DNA of 64,000 nt from Pseudomonas sp. SORT22 (lineage in GTDB: Bacteria > Pseudomonadota > Gammaproteobacteria > Pseudomonadales > Pseudomonadaceae): NCBI RefSeq assembly GCF_018417635.1, contig NZ_CP071007.1:2542501-2606500 (forward strand), in the 5' to 3' direction. The first letter of the stretch is position 1. Every line of letters starts with the position of its first letter. Both the position numbers and the translations under genes were made by a program. Below, in pieces: positions 24,768-34,198 of the stretch. The notes below the pieces were generated by a model, which saw only the letters and a list, made by a program, of their open reading frames with translations, was not told the origin of the DNA and made no database searches.

Positions 24768-26228
24768 TCAGACGCCCCAGCGCGGAATATGGTGACTGCC
24801 CATCGAGATACATACGTTCTTGATCTCGGCAAACACCTCGAAGCTGTACTGCCCGCCCTCACGGCCGGTGCCCGAACCCTTGACCCCGCCGAACGGCTGG
24901 CGCAGGTCGCGCACGTTCTGGCTGTTGATGAACACCATGCCGGCCTCGATGCCGCGGGCCAGACGATGCGCCTTGCCGATGTCCTGCGTCCAGATGTACG
25001 AGGCCAGGCCATACTCGGTGTCGTTGGCCAGTCGCAGCGCCTCGGCTTCGTCCTTGAAGGGGATCAAACACACCACCGGGCCGAAGATTTCTTCCTGGGC
25101 GATGCGCATGTTGTTGTTCACGTCGGCAAACACCGTCGGCTGAATGAACTGCCCGCGGGCCAGGTGCGCCGGCAGGTTGGCCGGGCGCTCAAGGCCGCCA
25201 GCGAGCAGGGTCGCGCCTTCTTCGATGCCGATCTTGATGTAACCGCTGACCTTGTCATAGTGGGCCTGAGTGATCATCGAGCCTACCTGGGTTTGCGGGT
25301 CTTGCGGGTCGCCGACGATCAGGCGCTTGGCCCGCGCGGCAAACTCGGCGACGAACTGCGGGTAGACGCTCTGCTGGATGAAGATACGGCTGCCGGCGGT
25401 GCAGCGCTCGCCATTGAGCGAGAAGATGGTGAACAGCGCCGCATCCAGGGCGCGCTCAAGGTCGGCGTCTTCAAAAATCAGCACCGGCGACTTGCCGCCC
25501 AGCTCCATGGAGTACTTTTTCAGGCCCGCGGTCTGCATGATCTTCTTGCCGGTGGCGGTGCCGCCGGTGAAGGAGATGGCACGCACGTCCGGGTGGCGCA
25601 CCAGGGCGTCGCCAGCGGTGGCGCCGTAGCCCTGGATGACGTTGAGCACGCCGTTGGGGATGCCGGCTTCCACCGCCAGGCGCCCCAGTTCGTTGGCGGT
25701 CAGCGGCGACAGTTCGCTCATCTTCAGCACTGCGGTGTTGCCCAGGGCCAGGCACGGCGCGGTCTTCCAGGTGGCGGTCATGAATGGCACGTTCCACGGC
25801 GACACCAGCCCGCACACGCCCACCGGCTGGTACAGGGTGTAGTTGAGCATCTGGTCGTCGACCGGGTAGGTATGGCCGTCCATGCGTGTGCAGACTTCGG
25901 CGAAAAAGTCGAAGTTATGCGAGGCCCGCGGGATCAGCACGTTTTTGGTCTGGTGGATCGGCAAACCGGTGTCGAGGGTTTCAAGCTCAGCCAGGTGCGG
26001 CACGTTCTGCTCGATCAGCTCGCCGAGCTTGCGCATCAGCCGCGCGCGCTCCTTGGCCGGGGTGTTGGCCCATTTCGGGAACGCCTCTTTCGCTGCCGCT
26101 ACCGCCTGGGCCACTTCTTCTGCGCCGCCGCTGGCGACTTCGCCAATGGCCTCGCCGGTGGCCGGGTTGTAGTTGACGAACACGTCTTTGCTTTCGACCT
26201 CACGGCCGTTGATCCAGTGTTTGATCAT
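24768..26228 (-). CDS. hpaE: 5-carboxymethyl-2-hydroxymuconate semialdehyde dehydrogenase
   Basis: A 486-residue NAD-dependent aldehyde dehydrogenase. Catalytic glutamate lies in MELGGKSPVLIFEDA, catalytic cysteine in NGERCTAGSRIFIQQ, cofactor motif in FTGGTATGKKI, and PFGGVKGSGTGREGGQYSFE near the C-terminus. The sequence tracks E. coli HpaE almost throughout. ATG 26228 (MIKHWING) is used because GAGG lies ten bases upstream; ATG 26237 would overlap hpaG2 by four bases. It oxidises the ring-fission semialdehyde to the dicarboxylic acid. Confidence 0.92.
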   Translation of the reverse strand: MIKHWINGREVESKDVFVNYNPATGEAIGEVASGGAEEVAQAVAAAKEAFPKWANTPAKERARLMRKLGELIEQNVPHLAELETLDTGLPIHQTKNVLIPRASHNFDFFAEVCTRMDGHTYPVDDQMLNYTLYQPVGVCGLVSPWNVPFMTATWKTAPCLALGNTAVLKMSELSPLTANELGRLAVEAGIPNGVLNVIQGYGATAGDALVRHPDVRAISFTGGTATGKKIMQTAGLKKYSMELGGKSPVLIFEDADLERALDAALFTIFSLNGERCTAGSRIFIQQSVYPQFVAEFAARAKRLIVGDPQDPQTQVGSMITQAHYDKVSGYIKIGIEEGATLLAGGLERPANLPAHLARGQFIQPTVFADVNNNMRIAQEEIFGPVVCLIPFKDEAEALRLANDTEYGLASYIWTQDIGKAHRLARGIEAGMVFINSQNVRDLRQPFGGVKGSGTGREGGQYSFEVFAEIKNVCISMGSHHIPRWGV

Positions 26229-26233
26229 GCTGC

Positions 26234-27007
26234 TCATGCCTCTTGGCGGTTGAGGGCGAAGAACTCGGCTTCGCTGACAATACGGTTGACCAGGCGCCCG
26301 ACGCCTTCGACTTCGACCACCACTTCATCGCCCGGCACCACGTCGGCCAGGCCTTCGGGGGTGCCGGTGGCGATCATGTCGCCCGGCTGCAGGGTCATGA
26401 AGCTGGACAGGTATTCGATCAGGTAGGGGATGTCGAAAATCATGTCCTTGGTGCTGCCTTGCTGCTTGAGCTCACCGTTGATCCAGGTGCGCAAGGTCAG
26501 GTTGGAAGCATCCGGCACATCGGCGACATCGACGATCCACGGCCCGACCGGGGTGGTGGCGTCGCGGTTCTTCACCCGCAGGTTGGGCCGGTAGTAGTTC
26601 TCCAGGTAATCGCGAATCGCGTAGTCGTTGCACACCGTGTAGCCGGCCAGGTACTCCAGCGCATCCTCGCGCTTGACGTTGCGCGCAGGCTTGCCGATCA
26701 CTGCCACCAGTTCGCACTCATAGTGCATGTAGGCGACGTTGTCCGGGCGCCAGCTGACCTGGTTGTGGCCGGTGTAGGTGCCTACCGATTTGACGAACGC
26801 CAGCGGTTCGGTGGGCGGTGTGAAGGCAAGCTCGGCGGCGTGGTCGGCGTAGTTCAGGCCCAGGGCGAACATATTGCCGGTGGCCGGTGGCAGCCACTCG
26901 ACCTGCTGCTCGGCGAGCAAGCGGCCATCGGCCAGGCGCACGGCGTTGTCGGCCTCGACGGTGACGGCGTGGACTTCGCCCTGGTAACGGATACGTGCGT
27001 GTTTCAT
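26234..27007 (-). CDS. hpaG2: 4-hydroxyphenylacetate degradation bifunctional isomerase/decarboxylase, C-terminal subunit
   Basis: A 257-residue protein of the fumarylacetoacetate hydrolase (FAH) fold. FALGLNYADHAAEL, the acidic metal triad region YECELVAVIGKPARNV and GDMIATGTPEGL are family hallmarks. In E. coli both halves are one polypeptide, HpaG; here they are two genes sharing one base (27007). It decarboxylates 5-oxo-pent-3-ene-tricarboxylate and isomerises the product. Split hpaG1/hpaG2 genes are usual in Pseudomonas. Confidence 0.9.
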   Translation of the reverse strand: MKHARIRYQGEVHAVTVEADNAVRLADGRLLAEQQVEWLPPATGNMFALGLNYADHAAELAFTPPTEPLAFVKSVGTYTGHNQVSWRPDNVAYMHYECELVAVIGKPARNVKREDALEYLAGYTVCNDYAIRDYLENYYRPNLRVKNRDATTPVGPWIVDVADVPDASNLTLRTWINGELKQQGSTKDMIFDIPYLIEYLSSFMTLQPGDMIATGTPEGLADVVPGDEVVVEVEGVGRLVNRIVSEAEFFALNRQEA

Positions 27008-27678
27008 CAGCGCTTCTCCTGCGCGGCAACGATGCTGTTGGTCAGGCGCCCGAGGCCGCTGATCTCGACTTCAACCTGGTCCCCGGGCAGCACATCGACG
27101 CGGCCTTCGGGGGTGCCGGTAATCAGCACATCGCCTTCGTGCAGGGTCATGAATTCGCTGATCTCGGCGATCAGCTGGGCGACGCTGCGAACCATGTTGG
27201 CGGTGCTGTTGTGCTGGCGCAGGGCGCCGTTGACGAACAGCTTGATGCTCAGTTGCTGCGGGTCGGCGACCTGCGCGGCCGGCACCAGTTCAGGGCCCAG
27301 GGCGCAGAAACCGTCGCGGCACTTGGCCTTGACCGCCGGGCGGTAGTAGCTGTCTTCGGGCAGGCTGAATTCGTTGACGATGGTGTAGCCGGCGACATGG
27401 CTGAGGGCCTCGTCGACGCTGACCCGGGTGGCACGCTTGCCGATCACCACACCCAGGGCCGGGCCCGGTTGCAGGTGCTCGATGCCTTGTGGGTAGACCA
27501 CCGGCTGGCCATGGCCATTGCGGGTGTTGGGGGTCTTGATGAACAGCACCGGCTTGACCGGTGGCTTTTGATAGGGCGGCTGTTCGAATTCGGCGAGACG
27601 CTGGTCAAGCAGGCCCTGGTAGTTCAGCGCAACGCCGAACAAGGTACCGCTGGCAGCATCGTGCAAGGCACGGCTCAT
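27007..27678 (-). CDS. hpaG1: 4-hydroxyphenylacetate degradation bifunctional isomerase/decarboxylase, N-terminal subunit
   Basis: A 223-residue FAH-fold protein, paralogous to its neighbour. VALNYQGLLDQR, LGVVIGKRATRV and GDVLITGTPEGRVDVLPGDQ are the matching motifs. It begins the operon, with CAGGAG before ATG 27678, and is divergent from hpaA. The first 40 bases of its upstream region carry the candidate HpaR sites, so repression would cover the whole hpaG1-I transcript. Confidence 0.9.
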   Translation of the reverse strand: MSRALHDAASGTLFGVALNYQGLLDQRLAEFEQPPYQKPPVKPVLFIKTPNTRNGHGQPVVYPQGIEHLQPGPALGVVIGKRATRVSVDEALSHVAGYTIVNEFSLPEDSYYRPAVKAKCRDGFCALGPELVPAAQVADPQQLSIKLFVNGALRQHNSTANMVRSVAQLIAEISEFMTLHEGDVLITGTPEGRVDVLPGDQVEVEISGLGRLTNSIVAAQEKR

Positions 27679-27721
27679 GGGGTTCTCCTGGCTGGGGCAG
27701 GGGCAGGGTCCCTGCTCGAAT

Positions 27722-27763
27722 AATTGTTAATGTGTTAACGTTATAATTAAGATGTTAACGAAA
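27722..27763. promoter_or_regulatory. Candidate HpaR operators between hpaG1 and hpaA
   Basis: TTGTTAATGTGTTAAC at 27724-27739 matches the hpaR operator core with one mismatch. GTTAACG occurs at 27734-27740 and again at 27754-27760, exactly 20 bases later, within an AT-rich patch. This looks like two adjacent MarR-type sites covering the hpaG1 promoter. Confidence 0.7.
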
Positions 27764-27821
27764 TGCAAGCGGCTTGCAGCAGGAGTAAGCTGGCCGCATA
27801 ACAACAAGCGTGAGCAGGGCC

Positions 27822-28724
27822 ATGCGCGAGCAACAACCAATCCCCAACATCAACATCGGCCAGGTCTACGATCAGCGCTACAGCGATGCCGAGGTGCATT
27901 ACGACAAGCTCGGCAACCTCGCCGGGTTTTTCGGCCGCAATATGCCGGTGCACCGCCATGACCGGTTTTTCCAGGTGCATTACGTCAAAAGCGGCACGGT
28001 GCGGGTGTACCTGGACGATCAGCAGTACGTCGAATCGGGGCCGATGTTTTTCCTTACGCCACCGACCATCCCGCATTCCTTCGTAACCGAACCCGATGCC
28101 GACGGCCATGTGCTGACCGTGCGCCAGCAACTGGTCTGGCAGCTACTTGAAGCCGATCCCGGGTTGGCGCCGGGGCCGCAGGTGGCGCCGGCCTGTGTGG
28201 CCTTGAGCGGCCTGGAACCAAGCTACGCCGCCGAGGCGCGGCGCCTGGCGCTGCTGTTCGATGAGCTGCACAGTGAAATCAACGCCAGCGCCGCCGGGCG
28301 CGGGGCGGCGCTGGAAAGCCTGACGCGGCTGATCATGACCAGCCTGCTGCGCCTGTGCGCGCGCTCGCTGCCGGCGCGGCAAACCCGTCATGAAGACTTG
28401 CAGGTGTTTCATCGTTTCAATGAACTGATCGAGGCCCACTACCTTGAGCACTGGCCGCTGGCGCGCTATGCCCAGGGCATCGGCGTCACCGAAGCGCGGC
28501 TCAACGAAGTGTGCCGGCGCATCGCCGACCTGCCGTCCAAGCGCCTGATTCTCGAACGCCTGATGCAGGAAGCACGGCGCCTGCTGCTGTACACCGGCAG
28601 CTCGGCCAACGAGATTTGCTACCGCCTGGGCTTCAAAGACCCGGCGTACTTCAGCCGGTTCTTTTTGCGCTATGCGCAGCTGACGCCGGGGGAGTACCGT
28701 CAGCGTCAGGCTGGATTGCGCTAG
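27822..28724 (+). CDS. hpaA: 4-hydroxyphenylacetate catabolism regulator HpaA (AraC family)
   Basis: A 300-residue AraC/XylS activator. The N-terminal cupin-like sensor reads MPVHRHDRFFQVHYVKSGTV and FFLTPPTIPHSF. The C-terminal HTH pair is YAQGIGVTEARLNEVCRRI and ANEICYRLGFKDPAYFSRFFLR. ATG 27822 is taken over an in-frame GTG at 27810. HpaA in E. coli activates hpaBC with 4-hydroxyphenylacetate. Here hpaBC is not in the window, so its target may be hpaBC elsewhere or the divergent operon. Confidence 0.85.
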   Translation: MREQQPIPNINIGQVYDQRYSDAEVHYDKLGNLAGFFGRNMPVHRHDRFFQVHYVKSGTVRVYLDDQQYVESGPMFFLTPPTIPHSFVTEPDADGHVLTVRQQLVWQLLEADPGLAPGPQVAPACVALSGLEPSYAAEARRLALLFDELHSEINASAAGRGAALESLTRLIMTSLLRLCARSLPARQTRHEDLQVFHRFNELIEAHYLEHWPLARYAQGIGVTEARLNEVCRRIADLPSKRLILERLMQEARRLLLYTGSSANEICYRLGFKDPAYFSRFFLRYAQLTPGEYRQRQAGLR

Positions 28725-30280
28725 GCCTGGCCGCGCAGCCAGAGGTTGTCGAAACGCCAGGTGCTGAACAGTGTCTGCTCGGCTGCGGCGCCGCCGACCT
28801 GGCGCGAAAACGCATCGAGCAGATTCACATAGCCCCAGATCAGCAAGCCGCCGCGCTCATACTGAATCTGCTGGGCCTGGTGCACCAGCGCGCTGCGCTT
28901 GGCCAGGTCCGGCTGGGCCATGGCCTGGAGGAACAGTTCGCTGAACTGCGGGTCGTTGAAGTGGGTCTTGTTGGCCACGGCGAAGGGCGCGTCGATGTGC
29001 ATGGCGCTGGCCAGAAACGGTGCGCCGATGGTGCCGCCAGTGCTCAGTTGCCACTGGTCGTGCTGCGGGCCGTCGAAGGTGGCCTGGTCGACCTGGCGCA
29101 CCTTGAGGTTCACACCGATGGCCTTGGCCTGTTCGGCGAACACCAGCGCCGAGGCCAGGGCCGGGCCGCTGGTGGTCACCAGCTCGACTTGCAACTGCTC
29201 GTAGCCGGCTTCGCGCAGCAGTTGCGCCGCCCGTTGCGGGTCATGGGGGCGCGGGCCGAGGCTGTGGTTGAAGGTCGGGTCATCAGGTGCGTACAGGTCG
29301 TTGGCCACCCGGCCCTGGCCGTTCAAGGCACGGCGCACCAGCTCCGGGCGGTCGGCGAGCAGGCGAAACGCCTCGCGCACCTTGGGGTTGTCGAACGGCG
29401 GTTTGCTGGTGTTCATCTCGAACGACAACCAGTTGCCGCTGACCGAAGTCACCAGTTGCAGGCGCGGGTCGCGTTCGATGATCTGCAGCTGCTCGCTGGG
29501 CAGGCCGTTGGCCATGTCGATCTGCCCGGCGCGCAAGGCCGCCAGGCGCGAGACCTGGTCTTTGAAGTCGATGATCTCCAGTTCGTCGGCGTAGGGTTTG
29601 CCGTCCTTGTAGTAGTTCTCGAAGCGGCTGAACACCGAGCGCTGGCCGGGGCTAAAGCTTTTCAGCTTGTACGGCCCGGCACCCACCGGGTTGGTCACCG
29701 GGTGGTAATCGACCGGGACGATGCCGCCGAAGTTGACCCAGGTTTCGGCCAGCGGCAGGTAGCTGCGCCCGTCCTTGAAGCGGATGCGCACGGTGCGCGC
29801 GTCGAGTTTCTCCAGATTGTCGCGATCGACCCAGTGCAGCAGCGCGGCGTAAGGCGACGCCAGTTGCGGGTCGGTCAGGCGGCGAATGGAAAAGATCAGG
29901 TCGTCGGCATCGATGCTCTTGCCGTTGTGAAACTCAAGGCCCTGACGCAGGCGCACGGTCCAGCTGCTGGCGTCGGCGCTGGCTTCGGCTTCTTCAGCCA
30001 GGGCCAGGCGCGGCTGCATCTGCTCGTCCCATTCCCACAGCTTGCTGTACAGGGCAAAGCCGCGGACGATGCCGCTGCCGATCGGCTTGTGGGCATCGAG
30101 GTTGCCGACCTGGCCGCCGGCCAGCACGCCCAGGCGCAGGCGCCCGCCGTGGCGCGGCTGGTCGCTGGCCGGGCTGCTGGCGGCCGGTGCGTCAGGGCCG
30201 CAGCCGCTGAGCAGCAGGCCGCTGCCCAGCGCCAGGCTATAGCCGAGAAAGCGTCGGCGCTGCTGATCGAAAAGGTCCAT
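28721..30280 (-). CDS. ABC-type peptide/nickel-like solute-binding lipoprotein (SBP family 5)
   Basis: A 519-residue secreted binding protein. The N-terminus carries a twin-arginine motif (QQRRRFLGYS, R8-R10) and a lipobox LSGC with C27, so it may be Tat-exported and lipid-anchored. The body is family-5: GGRLRLGVLAGGQVGNLDAHKP, VRLRQGLEFHNGKSIDADDLIFSIRRL, VGAGPYKLKSFSPG. Such proteins bind peptides, nickel complexes or other organics. No permease or ATPase genes are adjacent. It forms a pair with the FMN monooxygenase, suggesting uptake of a monooxygenase substrate. Confidence 0.82.
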   Translation of the reverse strand: MDLFDQQRRRFLGYSLALGSGLLLSGCGPDAPAASSPASDQPRHGGRLRLGVLAGGQVGNLDAHKPIGSGIVRGFALYSKLWEWDEQMQPRLALAEEAEASADASSWTVRLRQGLEFHNGKSIDADDLIFSIRRLTDPQLASPYAALLHWVDRDNLEKLDARTVRIRFKDGRSYLPLAETWVNFGGIVPVDYHPVTNPVGAGPYKLKSFSPGQRSVFSRFENYYKDGKPYADELEIIDFKDQVSRLAALRAGQIDMANGLPSEQLQIIERDPRLQLVTSVSGNWLSFEMNTSKPPFDNPKVREAFRLLADRPELVRRALNGQGRVANDLYAPDDPTFNHSLGPRPHDPQRAAQLLREAGYEQLQVELVTTSGPALASALVFAEQAKAIGVNLKVRQVDQATFDGPQHDQWQLSTGGTIGAPFLASAMHIDAPFAVANKTHFNDPQFSELFLQAMAQPDLAKRSALVHQAQQIQYERGGLLIWGYVNLLDAFSRQVGGAAAEQTLFSTWRFDNLWLRGQA

Positions 30281-30284
30281 GGCC

Positions 30285-31481
30285 TCAGGCTCCTGCTGCA
30301 CGCAGGGCTGGCGCCTGGGTGTCGATGCGCTTGAGCGGCGCCCGTTCGCCGCGAAAGTGCGGGAGGATGTGCTCGCCCAGGCGGTAGGCTTCTTCCAGGT
30401 GCGGGTAGCCAGCGAGGAAGAACAGGTCGATGCCCAGCGCGTTGTACTCGCGAATCCGCGCCACCACGTTGGCGTAGCTGCCGACCAGCGCCAGGCCCGG
30501 CGGAATGCCGATGTAACCAAAACCGGCCCAGACGTTGGGGTAGATGAAAAAGTCGTCGAACGGCCGGGTTTCGTCCTTGGCCGCGTACTCGTTTTCGTAA
30601 CTGAGCTTGCGCGCGGTGCGCAGCCCGGCATGGGCGGCCACAGCCTTGACCGCACCTTTGGCCACGCCTTCGTCGAAGAAGCGCCTGGCCTCGGCCAGTG
30701 CCTGGGCTTCGGTCTCGCGGGTAATCACATCGATCGACAGGCCGAAGCGGATATTGCTGCGGCCATGCTTGAGCGCGCGCTCGCGAATGTCGGCTATCAG
30801 CGTGCGGATCTCGTCCGGGTGCTCGGCGCGCATCAGGTAGAAGTCGGCGTGGCGGGCGGCGAATTCCCGCGCGGCGATCGACGAGCCGGCGGTGCAGATC
30901 AGCGGCAACTCGGCCTTTTTCTGCGGACCGCGCAGGCCGCCACCTTCGGCCTTGTAGAAGCGCCCCTGGTAGTGGAAGTTCTCCGAGTGCCAGTAACCCT
31001 TGACCACGTCCATGAACTCGGTGGCGCGCTCGTAACGTTCATCGTGGTCGCTGAAGTCGCCAACCTGGCGCTGCACGCTATCCGAGCCGCCATTGATGAT
31101 GTTCCACACCAGGCGGTTGCCGCTGGCGCGCTGGTAGGTCGCCGCTTGCTGCACCGCGATCCAGGGCGTGTAGTGGTAGGGCTGGAAGGCGGTGACGTAG
31201 CTCAACGTGCGGGTTTCGCGGGCCAACAGCGAGCACACTGTCCAGGGCTCTTCGCCGGACGGCGCGTTGACCATCAGCGCGCCACCGAAGCCGTTGATTT
31301 CGGCGGCGCGGGCGATCTGCCCGAGGTAGTCGATGTAGGTGAAGTGATCACCCACGGCAAAGTTCGATACGGCGCCGGTGCTGTCGCCGCCGGCATGCCA
31401 GTCGCCGCGGTTGCGCGGGTCGCCGGGGAGGAACTGGGTTTCGCCGTGCAAGGGCAGGCGGGTGAAGAATTCAATGCTCAC
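30285..31481 (-). CDS. LLM-class FMN-dependent monooxygenase (alkanesulfonate/dimethylsulfone type)
   Basis: A 398-residue bacterial-luciferase-like oxygenase. The start GTG 31481 (SIEFFTRLPLHGE) has AAGGA nine bases upstream; the frame is open further but without a ribosome site. Family marks: EINGFGGALMVNAPSGEEPW, WNIINGGSDSVQRQVGD, YKAEGGGLRGPQKKAELP and ICTAGSSIAAREFAARHADFY. With reduced FMN it should cleave a C-S bond of a sulfonate or sulfone. A sulfur-starvation role is supported by the SfnR-like activator nearby. Reductase partner not seen here. Confidence 0.82.
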   Translation of the reverse strand: MSIEFFTRLPLHGETQFLPGDPRNRGDWHAGGDSTGAVSNFAVGDHFTYIDYLGQIARAAEINGFGGALMVNAPSGEEPWTVCSLLARETRTLSYVTAFQPYHYTPWIAVQQAATYQRASGNRLVWNIINGGSDSVQRQVGDFSDHDERYERATEFMDVVKGYWHSENFHYQGRFYKAEGGGLRGPQKKAELPLICTAGSSIAAREFAARHADFYLMRAEHPDEIRTLIADIRERALKHGRSNIRFGLSIDVITRETEAQALAEARRFFDEGVAKGAVKAVAAHAGLRTARKLSYENEYAAKDETRPFDDFFIYPNVWAGFGYIGIPPGLALVGSYANVVARIREYNALGIDLFFLAGYPHLEEAYRLGEHILPHFRGERAPLKRIDTQAPALRAAGA

Positions 31482-31492
31482 GGTCAGCGTCC

Positions 31493-32716
31493 TTATTGCA
31501 CGGTGGGGTTGCAGAGGGGGGTGATGGGCTGGTCGTTGAACACCTTGCGGGCAAACGGCAGCGAGTCCTTGAGCGAGGCGTTGACCGTCTCGCTGTGGCC
31601 CAGCCCCTTGTACAGGTGGCCTTCGACGATCGAGCCGGTCTTGCAGGCGTCCTGCATCAGCGCCACCTGGGTGGCAGCCGCCGGGGTCTTGTCTTCGGCG
31701 CCGGTGCCGATGAAGATCGGCTGGGCGAGTTTCAGGGTCGGGTAGGAGACTTGCGCCAGCCACGGCTTGAGCTGCTCGCCGTTGTTGGCCTTGCGGGTGT
31801 TGGCCGGGGTCAGGCCGGTGCCGAGCACATCGGCCACCAGCGACGACAGGCAAGTGCTGCGCGCTTGTTCGAACAGCGGCAGGGCCTTGTCGGTGTAGAA
31901 GTCGCGTGGGTCGATGCTCGGGTCGTACTGCTGCGCCGCCAGCAGGGTGTAGAAACCGTAGGCCAGCGAGGCGTCGACCTTGTCCTGGTCCTGTTCGCCG
32001 ACGTTCTTGGCGCCGACGGTGTAGATCACCCCGGTGCCGACGCTGCCCTTCAGGCCCAGGTCCGGGGCATAGGTGGGCGCATAGGCGGCCGAGGCGAAGG
32101 CGCCGGCGCCGCCCTGGGACTGGCCGACCACCAGCACCTTGTTGGCCAACCCCGGCACCCCGGCGATCACCGCGCGGGCGGCATCGAGGATGCCGTAGGC
32201 GGCCATGCGGTTGTTCAGCAGCGGATGGCCGCCGGGCACGCCCAGGCCCTGGTAGTCGGTGGCGACGATGGCGTAGCCCTCGTTGAGCCAGCGCGTCAGG
32301 TACTGCACGTCGCGGTAAGAGCGCCCGGCCCAGGACGGCGCGCAGACATCCGCCACGCCCACAGTGCCATGGCCCCAGGTCACTACTGGCCAGCCGCCTG
32401 CCGGCGCCTGGCCTTTGGGGATGAACAGCGCGCCGGAGACCGCCACCGGGGTCTTGCCGTCGATGCCGTCGGTAGAGCTGTAGAGAATGCGCAGTTGCGA
32501 GGCGGCGCCAGGCAGGCTCAGGGTCTTTTCCAGCGGTTCGCTGCGCAGCAGTTTGCCCGGTTTGCCAGGGATCGCCTGGCTCCAGCTGTAGAACGCCGAG
32601 ACCCGGCCATCACCTTGCAGCGGGTCGGGCTTTGGCGCGAAGGTTTCTGCGGCCACGGCGCTGAGCGACAGGGCCAAAAGGCTCAGGCCAAAGGCGAAGG
32701 TTTTTTCCAGTTTCAT
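31493..32716 (-). CDS. Secreted lipase-like α/β-hydrolase
   Basis: A 407-residue exported hydrolase: signal peptide LSLLALSLSAVAAE, then a serine-hydrolase fold with oxyanion-region VVTWGHGTVGVADVCAPSW, nucleophile elbow VGQSQGGAGA (S200), a late acidic residue in GTGAEDKTP and histidine in GLGHSETVN. The pattern resembles secretory lipases (LIP family). Substrate unknown, possibly an ester in the periplasm or medium. A -24/-12-like promoter lies 36-51 bases upstream, so the SfnR-like regulator may drive this gene and perhaps the two genes downstream. Confidence 0.75.
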   Translation of the reverse strand: MKLEKTFAFGLSLLALSLSAVAAETFAPKPDPLQGDGRVSAFYSWSQAIPGKPGKLLRSEPLEKTLSLPGAASQLRILYSSTDGIDGKTPVAVSGALFIPKGQAPAGGWPVVTWGHGTVGVADVCAPSWAGRSYRDVQYLTRWLNEGYAIVATDYQGLGVPGGHPLLNNRMAAYGILDAARAVIAGVPGLANKVLVVGQSQGGAGAFASAAYAPTYAPDLGLKGSVGTGVIYTVGAKNVGEQDQDKVDASLAYGFYTLLAAQQYDPSIDPRDFYTDKALPLFEQARSTCLSSLVADVLGTGLTPANTRKANNGEQLKPWLAQVSYPTLKLAQPIFIGTGAEDKTPAAATQVALMQDACKTGSIVEGHLYKGLGHSETVNASLKDSLPFARKVFNDQPITPLCNPTVQ

Positions 32717-32751
32717 CGAGAGGTCCTTGCACGGTGCGTTTGCCAGGCCTG

Positions 32752-32767
32752 AGCGAAATGCGTGCCA
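32752..32767 (-). promoter_or_regulatory. Candidate sigma-54 (-24/-12) promoter for the hydrolase gene
   Basis: Read on the minus strand: TGGCAC, five bases (GCATT), TCGCT. The -24 element is perfect and the -12 element has one mismatch to TTGCT, with the invariant GG and GC correctly 10 bases apart. It points toward the gene ending at 31493 and is adjacent to a sigma-54 activator gene. Confidence 0.55.
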
Positions 32768-32990
32768 GGGCGCTGCAGGGCCCGGTTTTGCGGGGCCGAA
32801 ATGCCTTCAAGGGCAATCCTGGCGGCGCGTCGATGCTGGCTGGCAGCCACGGGTTGCTGGGCGACTGCTGCTGTGGCAGCAGCGTCAAGTGCATATCTCT
32901 AACTGGAATATATAAATACTAATTAATAATTATTTGTTCTAATTTGTTTCGGGCACTATGGCCCTGCGCTTTCACTGCCAGGAATGCACC

Positions 32991-34064
<1,074 letters not shown>

Positions 34065-34069
34065 GGCCT

Positions 34070-34099
34070 CATCGCGGCGACCCGACTTGCCCCGCGATG
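34070..34099. repeat. REP-like unit
   Basis: CATCGCGGCGACCCGACTTGCCCCGCGATG is self-complementary at its ends (CATCGCGG/CCGCGATG) and follows the sfnR-like stop, where it may act as a terminator. Confidence 0.6.
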
Positions 34100-34198
34100 C
34101 TTAAAGTCCATCTGATCCGTATAATTACCGCCAACCTGAATCTGTAACTCAGTACACCCAAAAGCCATAGTAACGGCCTCCCTGATGAGGTCCGAACC

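Noticed and set aside
28721..31481. A complete ABC importer with the monooxygenase
   Set aside because: Only the binding protein is present; no permease or ATPase gene lies on either side.
32841..32857. TGGCAG…TTGC as a plus-strand sigma-54 promoter for the SfnR-like gene
   Set aside because: The GG and GC elements are twelve bases apart instead of ten, which sigma-54 promoters do not tolerate.
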